A stretch of 64,000 nucleotides of DNA from Eutypella sp. D-1. Its lineage: Eukaryota; Ascomycota; Sordariomycetes; Xylariales; Diatrypaceae. The position numbers and the translations under genes were made by a program. The notes below the pieces were generated by a model. The model had not been told where the DNA came from. It searched no databases and worked only from the letters and a program-made list of their open reading frames with translations. The stretch is taken from positions 620,001 to 684,000 of the forward strand of contig JAJTTP010000010.1 of the NCBI GenBank assembly GCA_023313575.1, read 5' to 3'. This document shows, in pieces, positions 24,121 through 35,693 of the stretch (positions within the stretch are counted from its first letter, which is position 1; the number at the start of each line of letters is the position of its first letter).

Positions 24121-24175
24121 GCGCGTCTCTTTCTATGTAATAAACCGGGGGGGAAGGATGCGCGGTGCGCGTCTC
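24121..24175 (-). promoter_or_regulatory. Paired ACGCG (MCB-like) elements upstream of the FHA gene
   Basis: The 9-mer gcgcgtctc occurs exactly twice on the plus strand, at 24121-24129 and 24167-24175. On the gene's strand each gives GAGACGCGC, with the ACGCG core of the MBF/SBF cell-cycle box. They lie about 435 and 480 bp before the start codon. Yeast TOS4 and PLM2 are targets of these factors, which makes the match meaningful but not proven. Confidence 0.35.
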
Positions 24176-26387
24176 GGAAGGTCGTGCCTTTCCTTTTTGC
24201 TTAATTAGTATGTAGGTAGTTATGTACCTACGCTAATGGTAGGTAGGTACGAAAGTACTTCTGACGCCCCTCTATTTCCAAGCTCCTCAGCTCGGGCCGG
24301 GGGGTCTGTGATGTCGTGCCTTTTTAAAGATTGTCGATTTCAAGAAAGATAGCTGGAGAACATGCACAATAACTATTGTGCAAGTGAACAATAGGGCAAA
24401 CAGATACCAAAATTAGTCTTCTTTCCAATTGGGTCGGAATCTTTTTTTCCCTCAAAATTTTCTTCTCCCTTGTTTTCTTCGAAAGGTCCTGCAGAATGTG
24501 GCCTGGTCTGGTCGGATTGTAAGTGACCCTCTCGGTATGTGTAAGTCAAGGGGAAGAATGGGTTAGGTACGGTACGAATAGTGCAGTTAGGAGAAGGGAC
24601 CAGAAAGGGAGACCTCCACTGTCACATATGACAAAATTCCTGTCCAGGTTCGGGGATATGGGGACTTGGCTAGGTCGGTTTTAAAAAAGAGATAGCCTGC
24701 TTGCCCGTCTGCCAATATCCTACACGTCGCGATCTTATACGCGATCTAGGAAAGGTCGGGCTGCGCAGAGAAAAAAAAGTCGCGGCTATGGAGCATGTAA
24801 CAATCCCCCCGTCCCTTCCCCTCCCCGGCCCCCGGTTAAAGAAAGCGCGTTTTATTGCTTTATTCAACTTCCAGCTACTTCATCATACATACAACAACTC
24901 AGATATCTGAATAATTTTAGCTATGGAGGCGTCCCATCCATGGATACGTGCCCGGCCGGGGCGACTCCCTAAGCCCTTCAACGTGTACATACATTCATTC
25001 CTTCAGTGGAACTTCGGTGTTATTTCCCAGCTTGCCCGCGCTTACTACCTATACGCGCCTGCTGCAATACGTCTAGTCAACTATCCGAGTTACACGGGTC
25101 AGATAGGTACCTCCCAGGTAGGCACGTAAAGCATGTGCATTAGTGCGTTTCCTTCTTTCTCCATACTTAATATGTATGTGGTGTTGGAACCTCGGAAAAT
25201 AGAGATAACATCACTGATATCTTGTAATCTTCCAATAGGCGAAACTCCAGCTACCAAGTCCTCGGTTCGTATTTCACCAATGCTACAATGTGCAACGGTG
25301 TGCAAGTAGCTTCCAACATTGAATTGTTTAAAAAGAATGGACAATCCCCTTGTGTGAGTCAGAACTATAACCTCAACCTCTCTGCATCATGCATTTTACG
25401 TGGGTAGACGTAACTCGTTTGCTGTGGTCCGGCCGTGGGGCATTATCACAATGACGACAAAATTCAATGTGGTTGGGGACGGATACGGAGAGGCACCTGC
25501 CAGAGATACATTGCTTGCTTACTGTGACTACCCAGGCAATCTTGACTGCTTTACACACTGGGTAAGTAGACAGGTAGGTAACATGACATATCTTCCCCTC
25601 AACACGTAAAAATTTGCTACATAATACCGAGTTGTGCTGCATAACACATGCGTGTGTTCAAGCTAGTACGCCGCCCGCCCGTCATATGGAATAACCAATC
25701 ATTAATGGATAGGAGCTACGCGCTCTAAAGGCAACCCACTATCCAGGATCACCGCGCCGGCCGGGTCTCCACGATCCGATAGTTGGGCGGAGACTTTTCA
25801 ACACAAAGATGGCCCGTCACCACCTGGTCCGGCCTCCGCCTCCACCTCTCCTGAATGCCTACTTGGTATTTAAAGCGTATGCTCCTCATATACCGTGCAA
25901 AGATGTTTTTCCATCCAACCCCCTTTTCCATCTAGACAACGGCGGGACAACGGGATATATCCCCACCCATAAAGGAAAAGACGTAACTTCATTGAGTTGC
26001 TTGAGCGGCACGAGACCTGGTTTATTATTATTGATATTGGGGTGAATAAAAATACAATTGAGCTTGGGTATCATCATAACTCTGTTGCCTTCCGAGACGC
26101 TTGCTCATCAAACCAAATAAAACCTCCAAACCACAAAACAGTCAAAGTGCCAAAACTGCCAACCATGAGAATAAATCCTGAAAAAAATGCGAATGCCGCC
26201 CGTCGAGTGGCGTGAAATGGAATGCGATCGTGGCGTGTATGAATTGTTAATAGTGATTTGCTTAGGGAGATGCGAGGTGGGGGAGGGAGGAGGAAGGGGC
26301 CGACTTGTCCCATTATTAGACGCGAAGAATGGCTCCTGGGGAGAGACAAAGCCCAGCCAACAAACACCTAGCAACGACAAGATCGAA

Positions 26388-28590
26388 TCACCACGCAGCC
26401 TTGCTAACGCGCTTAACCTCGTTCTGGCCCTCCCGGAGCATGTCGACGTATTCGGACCTCTTGCGGATGAGGAACGCGAGGGCGAGGATGAAGTCGGTCT
26501 CGCGCTTCTCGGACGAAACGTGCATGAGGGGCTTGAGGACGCAAGCGGCGAGGCGCTCCGCCGTCATATCGTTGTGCTCCTCAGCGGCGGCTACGTCGGC
26601 CCAGAGGTTGAGCAGGAGTTTAAAGAGGCTGCGGGGGCCGGCACCGCGCACGGTGCCGAGCGCCTCCTCCCAGAAGTCGATGTAATGCTCGGAGCGCGTG
26701 CCGTTGGAACCACCCGTGGCCGTGGCTTGCCGCGATAGCGCGACCCACCGACGCGCCGTCGACTCCGACACCAGCGGCTTCGGCAGCTGTGTTAGGTACA
26801 GCAGCACAAGATCCGCGGCGTCGTAAACCGAGAACCGATCCCAGTCAACGTCGGCGCCGTACCGGGGCGGCGTGCTAAACGTATCCTTGAGCTTCCTCAC
26901 GCGGAGGGCGTCGCCGCGCTCCGCGAAGATTCCCGGCGCCTCCAGACCATCCTCCCCGATGCGCAAGCAGCACTTCTGCACGCACAATGGGTACTCACGC
27001 CGCGACGCCCGTCCCCCGCCGCTGTGGTGTGTCTTCGCCGTCCCCTTGGCCACCTCCATGCTCTTCTGCAACGACACCCCGAACACCGTGTCCGGCTCCG
27101 GCCCCAGCAGCTGGTCCAGCTCGTTCCACATCGGCAGCTTCTTGAAGGTCACCGACAGCCTACGGCTGCCCCTCCGCACCAGGCTGCCCTGCATGACCGG
27201 GGTTGATGGCCGAATGTCCGTCGAGCTTCTTAAGGTTGCCGTCGTCGCCGCCGTTTGCGGCAAGGAGCCCACCATGGTGATGGGCCTGTCAGCGGAGGTC
27301 TTCCGCACGTGGTCTAGAATCTTGCTGAAGCGCGAGCTCTTGGGTGTCGGGGGCAAATCCAACGAGCCCTGGCTATTGCTGTGGCTATGACTCTGGCTCG
27401 GGGTTTGGGCCAGCGTCTCCGCTCCGCTGCTGGCTGCTTCTTCGGCGGCTGCCACGCCAAACTGGCTATCTGTCGGCGAAATGTCTGGGTTCCCGAAAGG
27501 AGACATCATGCTACGGCGGATTTGCTCAAGCCGCTTCACATCCTTGGGCGGAGGCGTGGGTGCGCGGCTCGGGATCCCCGTCAATTCCTCCCCGGTCTCC
27601 TCTTCCTCGTCTCCCTCCTCGATAATATCGTCGATCTGGTAGAGCTCGTACTCAGGGTTCCTGGCCATCGCTAGCTTCAGTACCCTACCCAGAGGCTGGT
27701 TACCGTGTAGTCCGATGGCGCTGTCAGGCGAGTCCCCGATGTAAGCGCCGAATAGCTCGCGCTCGCCGACGAATGCCCCCTGCTCGAGCGCGTACTCGTC
27801 CTCGTTGCGCTGGTCGATAATTGCCTCGGCGTATAGCCTGAGGCACTGGAGGTACTCGCGTAGCGTGTGTTCGAAGCTTGTTTTCTCGAATTCCTTGGTC
27901 AACCTTACCCAGAGCCCTCCCATTTCCACCAGGATCCGCGATACCTCCTCAGCACTGTCAGATTTGTGTTCCAGGTCCTGTACCATGGCAGTCTGGGCGC
28001 CCTCCTTGTCATATACTGCCTCACGAATTATCGTCCTGTCCCCCTAAGATGTTAGCACTTCGTATTGAAAACCTCGATCCCGTAGAAAAGGTACGTACGC
28101 CTCCACCAGGTCCAGTGCGATTCCAATAAGGGACCGGTGCGCCTCTATAACGGGCTTGAACAGGGCCGAATCCCTTTTCCCACTCGCGACCCACAGCTTC
28201 CTCCTCTCCTGCCTGGGCAGTTCGCGGCTGTTCAGGGTCAAGAAGCACATGTCGAGGGCCGTCAGCACCTTGCCGCAATGCTCAAGGACGGCCAGCGTCT
28301 GAGCGGCAAGCGGCGGAGGGAATAGGTCGGCATCCTCTTTGAGTAAGTCGAGGACACCCTGCAGCGAGTGCAGCTCCCGCGAGATCCCGTCCACATCTAG
28401 CCGCGCCTCCCTTACATCCCGGACAAAGCCATTCAGAGCCAGCGAGACCTTGGCGATGTCGTTGCCCAGCGTGATGCAGTCCGCCGTGATCGACCTGGAA
28501 AAGCGGAAAGAAACATGATGTCAGCTATATCTTCTCCATGCATCAACCAACCATATCAAGCAGCTTAGCCACGACGTACAGGTACTCCAT
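26388..28590 (-). CDS. RhoGAP-domain protein with atypical arginine-finger site
   Basis: Three exons on the minus strand, 28580-28590 (11 nt), 28095-28494 and 26388-28043, giving 688 residues. The tiny first exon yields MEYL. This joins to SITADCITLGNDIAKVSLAL, the standard opening of the fungal N-terminal helical domain also seen in STAND proteins, which supports the splice. A disordered Ser/Pro/Glu-rich middle follows. The RhoGAP domain covers about residues 450-688: VFGVSLQKS, YPLCVQKCC, GIFAERGDALRVRKLKDTF, PPRYGADVDWDRFSVYDAAD, LPKPLVSE, LFKLLLNLW and the MTAERLAACVLKPLM block, most like yeast Sac7/Bag7. The catalytic finger is normally GIFR; here the position is Ala511, with Arg513 two residues on. 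It may be a pseudo-GAP or use the shifted arginine. Donor choice for intron 2 (GTACCT rather than the overlapping GTACGT) is forced by phase. Confidence 0.85.
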
Positions 28591-31500
28591 TGTCATGTAG
28601 TGCGGAAATTAAAGCCGGGATCTCATAAAGAACAGTATAGAGGGCTAGCCCTCGCTCGAGAAAATGAAAACAATAAAGAGAACAGAAGACTTGAAGAATG
28701 GTAGGGAGAAAGAGGGGAAGAGGGGGAGGAACGGGTCGGTTACTTACATGTTGAAACTCCGGTTGGGTGTACGGGACTTGGCTCTTTTTTTCCCTTGTCC
28801 GTTATCTTCCTTCTCCTACTTCCCTACCTCACCCGGCCGGGGAATGTCAGGCACAGGCACGCAAATACCGTGAAGCCGGGATCTTCGCCAACCTGGCAAG
28901 CGTGGCGGGACAGGGTATATCGCTCTGTTCGCTTACTCTATTTATTTAATGTTTGTCCAGCTGCCTGCCTTTCAGGGTTGTTTGGTTAGGTCGATCCCGG
29001 TGACGTGCGGCCAAAAGAGGGAAGGGAAGGGTTTTCCTTTCCAAACAAAGGAAGGAATAGGCACGCAGGAGGATCCGGTGCCGTGTGTAGTAGGAGACCT
29101 TTTTGTCCGTTCCCTCGTTCCTCCTCGTACTATCTCTATTGCTTTTCTTTCACCCCCCAGGGTCGCCAGGCTCTTTTGCGCGCGACCAATCAAAATGCCT
29201 GCGCTAGTAGGTTGTCACGATCCACCTGATATCATCGCACTGAAGCTTCGCTCCTCAAAAGATCTTTTAGGGGCCCCCCTTCTTGGCTTTGGTCTCTAAA
29301 TCTCTAGCGGTAGGTGAAGTTCAGCTAAGTCGCTAGCTAACCGCTAACTAATGCGAGTATGGTTCGTGTGCGCAAACGGCTGGCGGGAGAGAATCATGGG
29401 GCGGTTTTCCTTACCTTATAAGTAAAGAACTAAGCTGAACTTCTCAATTCCTATGGGATCCCCCTCTCGAATTACCTAGAGAGGGGAATACAACACCCCC
29501 TCCCCTGGATCCCTTATTAAGAGGGGCCGCGGGCCAGTGTTACACCCCCCAGCAAAAAATGCATATCTTCCCCATCCTCGTAGTCCTCGCTCCACCCCGA
29601 GAGAGAAACGTGCCAGCCTGCCTGCTTGACTTGCCAACTGGCCCCCCCACCAGACTACCATGTTTATTACATGCGTAGGTAGTATCGCCTCTCTCTCCGC
29701 TGCTTCACTCGTGCACGGTTGAAACCAGTGCTACTTCGTTAGCGCCGCAACTGTGACGGCGACGGGCGGCGTGGATTGCGGAATGCGAGCGCGGCAGGGA
29801 TCGGGCTCGTCGGCTGATCAAGCAAAGCTACTTCTAACTGTACTACCAGTACCCAGCTTTGCCAGGCTTGCGAAAGAGAGAAAAGGGTCCTTGCCGTATT
29901 GATCGACCGTGACCCGCATGGCACGGCATACGTAGTGCTACTATCTATTTGATTTTTTATCTGACTAGAGTATGTAGTTACACACCCACCGACTCAGCAT
30001 TCCAGACAGCCAGAGGCACGTTGTCTCTCATGTGGTTTTTCTTTGTCGTCCGTGCGCGCGCCGGCCCGGAGGTTGCTGGTTACTTACTGTATCCATCATC
30101 TGCCTGCAGGTATCGGGAGCTGCTGTGTGACCTCTGTCACCCCCTATACCACCCCCCTCGTTCATACGATTATCCTATCAGCTTGGCAGCCTACGCACAT
30201 GCAGTGTAATGCCTCTTGTAATCGGGAATATTTATCTCTGTTTGGTGCGATGTAGGGCCGGTGGTTGTGTATCTGTTGAGGGGTTGCGCCCATCTGTTCA
30301 TCGGATCGGGGTTGGGTTTGATCGCCCGAAACATAAGATGGTCATTATGGTATTATCTGCATGGGTAGAGGGCTTTAAACGTCACAAGCCATCCTCCAAT
30401 TTGCATAGCAGGGCATAGTTACCTGCACTGCTAAAGCAATCTATATGTTCGTCACTGAAGGCCGCCCCCGGCTCGATCTTAGCTGCTGATCGACGTACCT
30501 AACTATTAAAAACCCATGGTGTGCGACGATCACCGCAAGTCACACGCTCGGATTCTGGCTTAGCTGTTCACTAACGAGCAACACGAAGGGACTCAGCCAG
30601 CCGACGAACGAAGATGCCAGTCTAGCTGATCCCGAGCATTTATCATCAGTTGGTTTCACTTTTACCTTTTCTTGCTGAGAATTGCTTGTATATTCGCATC
30701 TCTATCTCCTTCTCTAAGCTTTCTAGTCCGAGGTAGCGGTAAGCCATGACCAAACCACCTAACTGCTAGCGTAAGAGACCGTTGAGCTCTTTACCTCTTT
30801 CGAGCTTCCAGGACCCAAGTCCCATCTCCTCAAAGGTATGCAACACGTACCTAGCGTCACTGCAGAAGGGAGAGCATGGGGGGGGGGGGCGACCAGGGTT
30901 CGGGTTGAGATAGGGAGGAGGGGCCTCGACCCGGCAACTTCCTGGCCGGTACCTGGCGCTAATGATGCAACCAAGACAAGGCACTGCGCCGTCCTCTGCG
31001 ATGGACAAAACAAAATAACTCGCCTTTCTTTTTTAGTGCAGATAGTTCTTTATTATTTTATCGACTCTCCCGTCTCGTTGTCGTCGCTGCGTTGGTCTCA
31101 GCTCATCTTCAGAAAACAGTTTGGTCTACTTTACAGACGGCGCCTCTCTAGTCTAAAAGTATAGAGCTGACATTTGTGTGGCGCATTCCCTAGATCCAAA
31201 AGAAACTCGCCCGAGAGTGAACTCGTCCGAACGATGCCTCTCTCTCTTTTTTGTCTTCTGAAGGATCGGCGGGGTGTGGTAAGGAAGGGTTGGGGTAACA
31301 TGACAGGTGCATCCAACGCTGGATCGGGTTTCATCGAGGAACCGGTTTTCCTCTGCGGCACACAGTAGGCTTCGAATTAGTCAGGCGTTGGGGTTCAGAC
31401 CCCCCCCTCTGCGTCTATTGGTTCTTCGTTCGCCGGCCCCGAAAGAGCTTCTGTCCACCCGGCAATGCAACGGGATCCATCTTGCTTTTCAATCAGGCTG

Positions 31501-33038
31501 GCCGCAGCTAGATAAGATGGGCTTTCTGGATATCCGCCGTTATATTGCCGTGCATGCCGGGTCTCCCATGTACGGATCAACCTCCCCTTGCGGTGTAGTA
31601 CTGGATTGATTGTTACTGGGGTTAGTAATACGTATCCTACCGATGGTTGAAGCCGGCGACTTTTTGCATCGCTAGCGTTCACTACACCGTAGGAACTCCG
31701 TACTTACTATATTCTATTATCATGACAACGCCCTTTCCTGTCTGAAGAACGGCATCTTGCTGAAGTCGGCAATATAGCTTACGTTATATCAATCATGTCA
31801 CCGCATATCGGCCGCTTTATTAGACATGCCGTAGCCTTTCGCATTACACTACGTCTGATATTGCGTTTCCATGCCCGCATATGGATCATTCTGACTCCCG
31901 GCACCTCTGCAAGCACCGGTGGCAATGCGTCCGGATTGCTTTCTGCACGTCTCACCCCCTATTTCTATAATTGTCTGAGATCGCGGCCTTGACCGCCTAT
32001 CCGAATAGCGCAATTCGTTGGATGATTTCGCCTGCCAGCCTTGCGAGCGCAGCCTGTCCAGCCTGCTTAAGATTGATGACTTAGTTGGTCAGAGATTTCC
32101 AATGTGGCCGCATTCCAGATGTAGATGTAAGACGGCAGATGCCCGCTGCTCCCCAATCGGACCTGGTAGGGTCGTATCCGGTAGGTAGGTATTTGAACGC
32201 CTGCCACGAATAGGTAAGACACCTATTTATAGTCTAAGTCAGGCAGTCTCCGCGATATGAACCCCAATTTGCCAATCATTCAGTCTTTATACTTCAAGCC
32301 TAGTGTGGAAATTGAGCACACATATCTCTACATACCTACCTGCCTACTTACATGCTCGTATACAGGCTAAAGCCATTATGTATATCTAGGGCAAGGCCGG
32401 CCTGGATCAGGTCTAGTAGGATTCCAGGAGGTCTGATTTATAACGTGTGGCTTGTCGTACGGTCCCATGCAGTAAGCACCTACCCAGGACAGGCAATCTT
32501 TTTGATAGCTCTTCTCCATACGAGCGAGCAGCCAGGCTAGATCAAAGACACGTTATGCCATCTACTCCATGTACGTACATAGCTGCGTTTACTTGCAACA
32601 TACTTAGGTATTTACAGGTGTAAATCAAACACACCATATAAGCTTCATTAGGACTATACTGTGTCTAACCAAGCTGCCGGGGCGGGTACCTACCTAGAGG
32701 CATGTACGTATCTTGGGTATAATGGGGCACGTGTTATCCACTAGATTTGATTGGTTGATATTCTCCTTCTTTAAGCATTGTGCATCATTGGTTGAATCTT
32801 GATATTAAACTGGGGCGATAAGTGAACTCTCCCAAAAAGGCCCTTAAGCAAGTCCAAAAATTTCTGTCCCGGTTTACTTATCGATTAAACTGCCTACCTA
32901 TTACTTGAGAGGTACCTATGTAAATTTCTGGAATTCCCACCTTCAACGATATCGATTACAGGACCAGCATACAAGTAGAATTTGAAGCATCACAGCTTTA
33001 CTAGGTCCTCCTTAACGACGAGCCGCCAGCTTTCCACA
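28591..33038. other. 4.4-kb gene-free region
   Basis: The longest stretch without a supportable gene, lying between the divergent RhoGAP and L1-domain genes. Open frames are short and overlap on both strands without domains. It contains a G10 run near 30880, CCTA/TAGG tracts (32180-32350, 32680-32700) and mixed-composition DNA. I see no transposase, reverse transcriptase, terminal repeat or RNA gene. Confidence 0.45.
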
Positions 33039-34388
33039 ATGGCGCCTTCTAAAGAGGTTGCCGTGAAGCCCGAGGGTCCGGCCGTCGACCCTGACCAGAT
33101 AATGAAGGCCTCCAAAGCGCTTCTCGCGCACATGAAGAAAGCCTCTAAGGAGAAGGCCGCCAACGCAGACAAGAAGAACCTGCTCGCTACATCTGACGAC
33201 GAAGAAGCCGCGGACGAGAACCCGATATGGTTGACTCTCACCACCAAACGCCATGTAAATCCCCACTCGTTCTCTTCCTACCAACTCGCTTGTTCGGGGC
33301 TTGAGGAAAAGTTTCTAACCTGGCCATTGCCTTAGATCACCGAGTCCCGGAATCTCAAACCCGGCAAGATCATAGTCCCGCACCCCCTGAGAACGGATCC
33401 GGAGATGGGCATCTGCCTGATCACAGCGGAGCCCCAGCGAGCGTACGACTAGCCCCCATGCCCCCAACCCGTCGAGCCCAGTTCAGAACGTGCAACCCAT
33501 ACTAAACTGCTTTTTCTTCCTTCTAGATACAAGAACCTGGTGGCGTCCGACGAGTTCCCTGCGGAGTGGCGCAAGCGCGTGACGAGGGTGATCGACATCG
33601 GGAAGCTCAAGGCGAAGTTCAAGAGCTACGAGAGCCAGCGCAAGCTGTACGCCGAGCACGACGTCTTCCTAGGCGACGCCCGCATCCTCAACCGCCTGCC
33701 TTCCGCCCTTGGCAAGTCCTTCTACAAGACGACGGCGAAGCGGCCCATCCCCATCGACATCCAGGCGCGCGTGCCCAAGGGTGCGGATGGCAAGCGGGCC
33801 AAGCGGGCCAAGGGCAACGGCGACGCTCCCGTCAACGCCTGCACGCCGACGCAGCTGGCTGCCGAGATCGAGCGCGCCGTCGGCGCCGCCCTCGTCCACC
33901 TCTCGCCGAGCGCGCAGACGGCGCTCCGCGTTGCATACTCGGGCTGGACGGCCGAGCAGGTCGCTGCCAACGTCGAGGCGGCGGCCAGTACGCTCGTGGA
34001 GAAGTTTGTGCCGGGCAAGTGGCGGAACGTGAAGAGCATCTACATCAAGGGATCCGAGACGGCGGCACTGCCCGTGTGGTTGACCGAGGAGCTGTGGCTT
34101 GAGGAGAAGGACGTCGTGGCCGACGGGTCCGAGGAGGCCAAGGCCCTGCTGGCCGAGAAGCCCAACATCGGCAAGAAGCGGAAGACGCTCGAGAGCGGGC
34201 GGGAGGAGGAGGGCGCCGCGGAGTCGGGCCCCAAGACGAAGAAGGCCAAGACCAAGTCTAAGACCGGCGGCATCTCCTCCGCCAAGCTCCCTGAGGGCGA
34301 CGACGCGAAGCTCGACAAGGAGATCGCGGACCGGAAGGCGGCGCTGCGGAAGCAGAAGAAGGCCGCTAAGAAGGCCTTGGAGGTGTAG
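33039..34388 (+). CDS. Ribosomal L1-domain nucleolar protein (Cic1/Utp30/RSL1D1 family)
   Basis: The exons are 33039-33254, 33336-33442 and 33527-34388, giving 394 residues. The L1 fold runs from about residue 17 to 270: DPDQIMKASKALLAHMKKA at the start, IWLTLTTKRHITES, KPGKIIVPHPL, ICLITAEPQRAYKNLV, IDIGKLKAKFKSYESQRKL and the DVFLGDARILNRLPSALGKS hallmark. A lower-conservation second half with WRNVKSIYIKGSE follows. The last 90 residues are Lys/Glu/Ala-rich with nuclear-localisation-like stretches (KKRK, KTKKAKTKSK), typical of nucleolar ribosome-assembly factors. The family includes yeast Cic1 (60S assembly) and Utp30 (small-subunit processome), and I cannot separate these two by eye. Exon 3 has strong GC bias, which produces long antisense shadow frames. 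Confidence 0.88.
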
Positions 34389-34691
34389 ATAGTAAGGAGG
34401 GGGGAAGTTAGCATCCTCGTAACATGCATCAAGGCGTCTGGCGTTTTGCATTAGCTAAAGCTCCGATGGGGGCAGAGTACTCGTTTTGCGGCACTGCGGC
34501 TAGGGAAAGAAGACATGCAAAAAAAGTGGATGGAAGAATATAAATTTACTAGATAGGTAATGAAGGTTACGGGGCCAATCTAAGCTATTCCCAAATACAA
34601 ATTATTACTGTTATAAATGCCCATTATCGCTTGCCTGCCATGTACAAAAAAAGGTTGCATCGAGTTGCCTAACGGAGCATCCGCTCGCAGC
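34389..34691. other. short convergent intergenic region
   Basis: 303 bp between two genes that end toward each other. It holds both 3' ends and nothing else I can support. Confidence 0.5.
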
Positions 34692-35693
34692 TCATAGCTC
34701 ACCGGGGCCCTCGGCGTCCTCCCTGGGAAACTTCTTGCCGGCGGGGCCCAGGTACGTAGCGAGAATCTCCGTGAGGAGCTTATCGGAGAGCTCCATGTGG
34801 TTACCGGGGTTCGAGACGAAGTGGAGGCCGCCCTTGTCGTCGAGGCGGCGTAGGCCGATCCAGTCCTCGGTGTAGATGGGGCGCTCACGGAGGGGCGTGA
34901 CCTCGGTGCCGTTGACCTCCTGGAACCAGCTCGTCTGCCGCGGCACGACGGTGGTGTCGTCCTCGAACATGTGCATGACGAAGTTCTCGAGGCTGGAGAG
35001 GTTTTCAGCATAGGTCGCGTTCTTGACCTCCCGCTCGTTGTTGATGTCGGCGAGGAAGTTGGAGTGCTCGAGGTACGAGGGTAGGTCGGCCGGGTCGCGG
35101 AGGTACTGGGCGGGCACCAGGCGGCCCTGGAGCCAGGAGCTCCAGGTCTGGCCGTGCAGAAGGGCCATGGCGCCGCGGCACAGCCAGTCGGCGGTGCCGC
35201 AGGCCTTGTAGTCGACGATGCCGTTGTGCTGGCTGCCGACGGTGACGAGGCTGCGCACGGGCGGGGCGTTGCAGCGCTCGACGTAGCCACGCAGGAATTG
35301 GCCGCCCTGGCTGAACCCCAGGGCGTCGATGGCCGGCGCCGTCGACAGGATCGGGTGCGCCGCTAGGTCCGCGCACACCTTCTCCAGCTGCTCCGTCACG
35401 TTGCCGTAAAACGTCGCCGTCCGGTCCCCCGATGCGCTGTCGTCCAGCTGCACGTAGTACACGAAGATCCCCGGGTGCGCCTCCTCGGCCAGCGCGCCCA
35501 CCGACCGCAGGCCCTCCGCCTGGAAGTCGTCGCCGAGGCCGTGCCAGATCACCAGCGGGAGCGGCGTTTCGTAGTCGTCGTCGGCGGCCGTGTGGATGTC
35601 GATCGGATGCTGTTGCGTCGGGCTTGCGAACACGGCGGGGGTGAGGGAGCCGGCCAGTGCCAGCGCGGCCCGGAATGTTCGGAAAGATGGCAT
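34692..35693 (-). CDS. PPT1: Palmitoyl-protein thioesterase
   Basis: A single exon of 333 residues on the minus strand. A signal peptide covers about residues 1-23 (MPSFRTFRAALALAGSLTPA). The alpha/beta-hydrolase core is that of lysosomal palmitoyl-protein thioesterase 1: LPLVIWHGLGDD, the nucleophile elbow GFSQGGQFLRGYVERC with Ser128, LVTVGSQHNGI, an acid at Asp245 or Asp246 in HMFEDDTTVVP, and the histidine in NPGNHM (His299). The enzyme removes fatty acyl groups from cysteines of proteins during vacuolar/lysosomal breakdown. Length is close to the animal enzyme (about 306) with a short extra tail. In Schizosaccharomyces the same domain is fused to a dolichol-pyrophosphate phosphatase; no such fusion is present here. 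Sequons NVT, NAT, NLS and NGT suggest N-glycosylation. Confidence 0.93.
   Translation of the reverse strand: MPSFRTFRAALALAGSLTPAVFASPTQQHPIDIHTAADDDYETPLPLVIWHGLGDDFQAEGLRSVGALAEEAHPGIFVYYVQLDDSASGDRTATFYGNVTEQLEKVCADLAAHPILSTAPAIDALGFSQGGQFLRGYVERCNAPPVRSLVTVGSQHNGIVDYKACGTADWLCRGAMALLHGQTWSSWLQGRLVPAQYLRDPADLPSYLEHSNFLADINNEREVKNATYAENLSSLENFVMHMFEDDTTVVPRQTSWFQEVNGTEVTPLRERPIYTEDWIGLRRLDDKGGLHFVSNPGNHMELSDKLLTEILATYLGPAGKKFPREDAEGPGEL

Larger units (their letters stand above)
23689..26387. other. gene-free region between FHA and RhoGAP genes
   Basis: About 2.7 kb. Apart from the promoter elements of the FHA gene, it shows only CCTA/TAGG tracts (24205-24250) and short frames without motifs. 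The right end is the 3' side of the RhoGAP gene. Confidence 0.5.

Noticed and set aside
33669..34451. 260-codon antisense frame
   Set aside because: Shadow of the GC-rich third exon of the L1-domain gene; Leu/Arg-rich translation without family features.
34580..35290. 236-codon frame on the minus strand
   Set aside because: Ser/Thr/Pro/Ala-rich shift-frame shadow of the palmitoyl-protein thioesterase gene.
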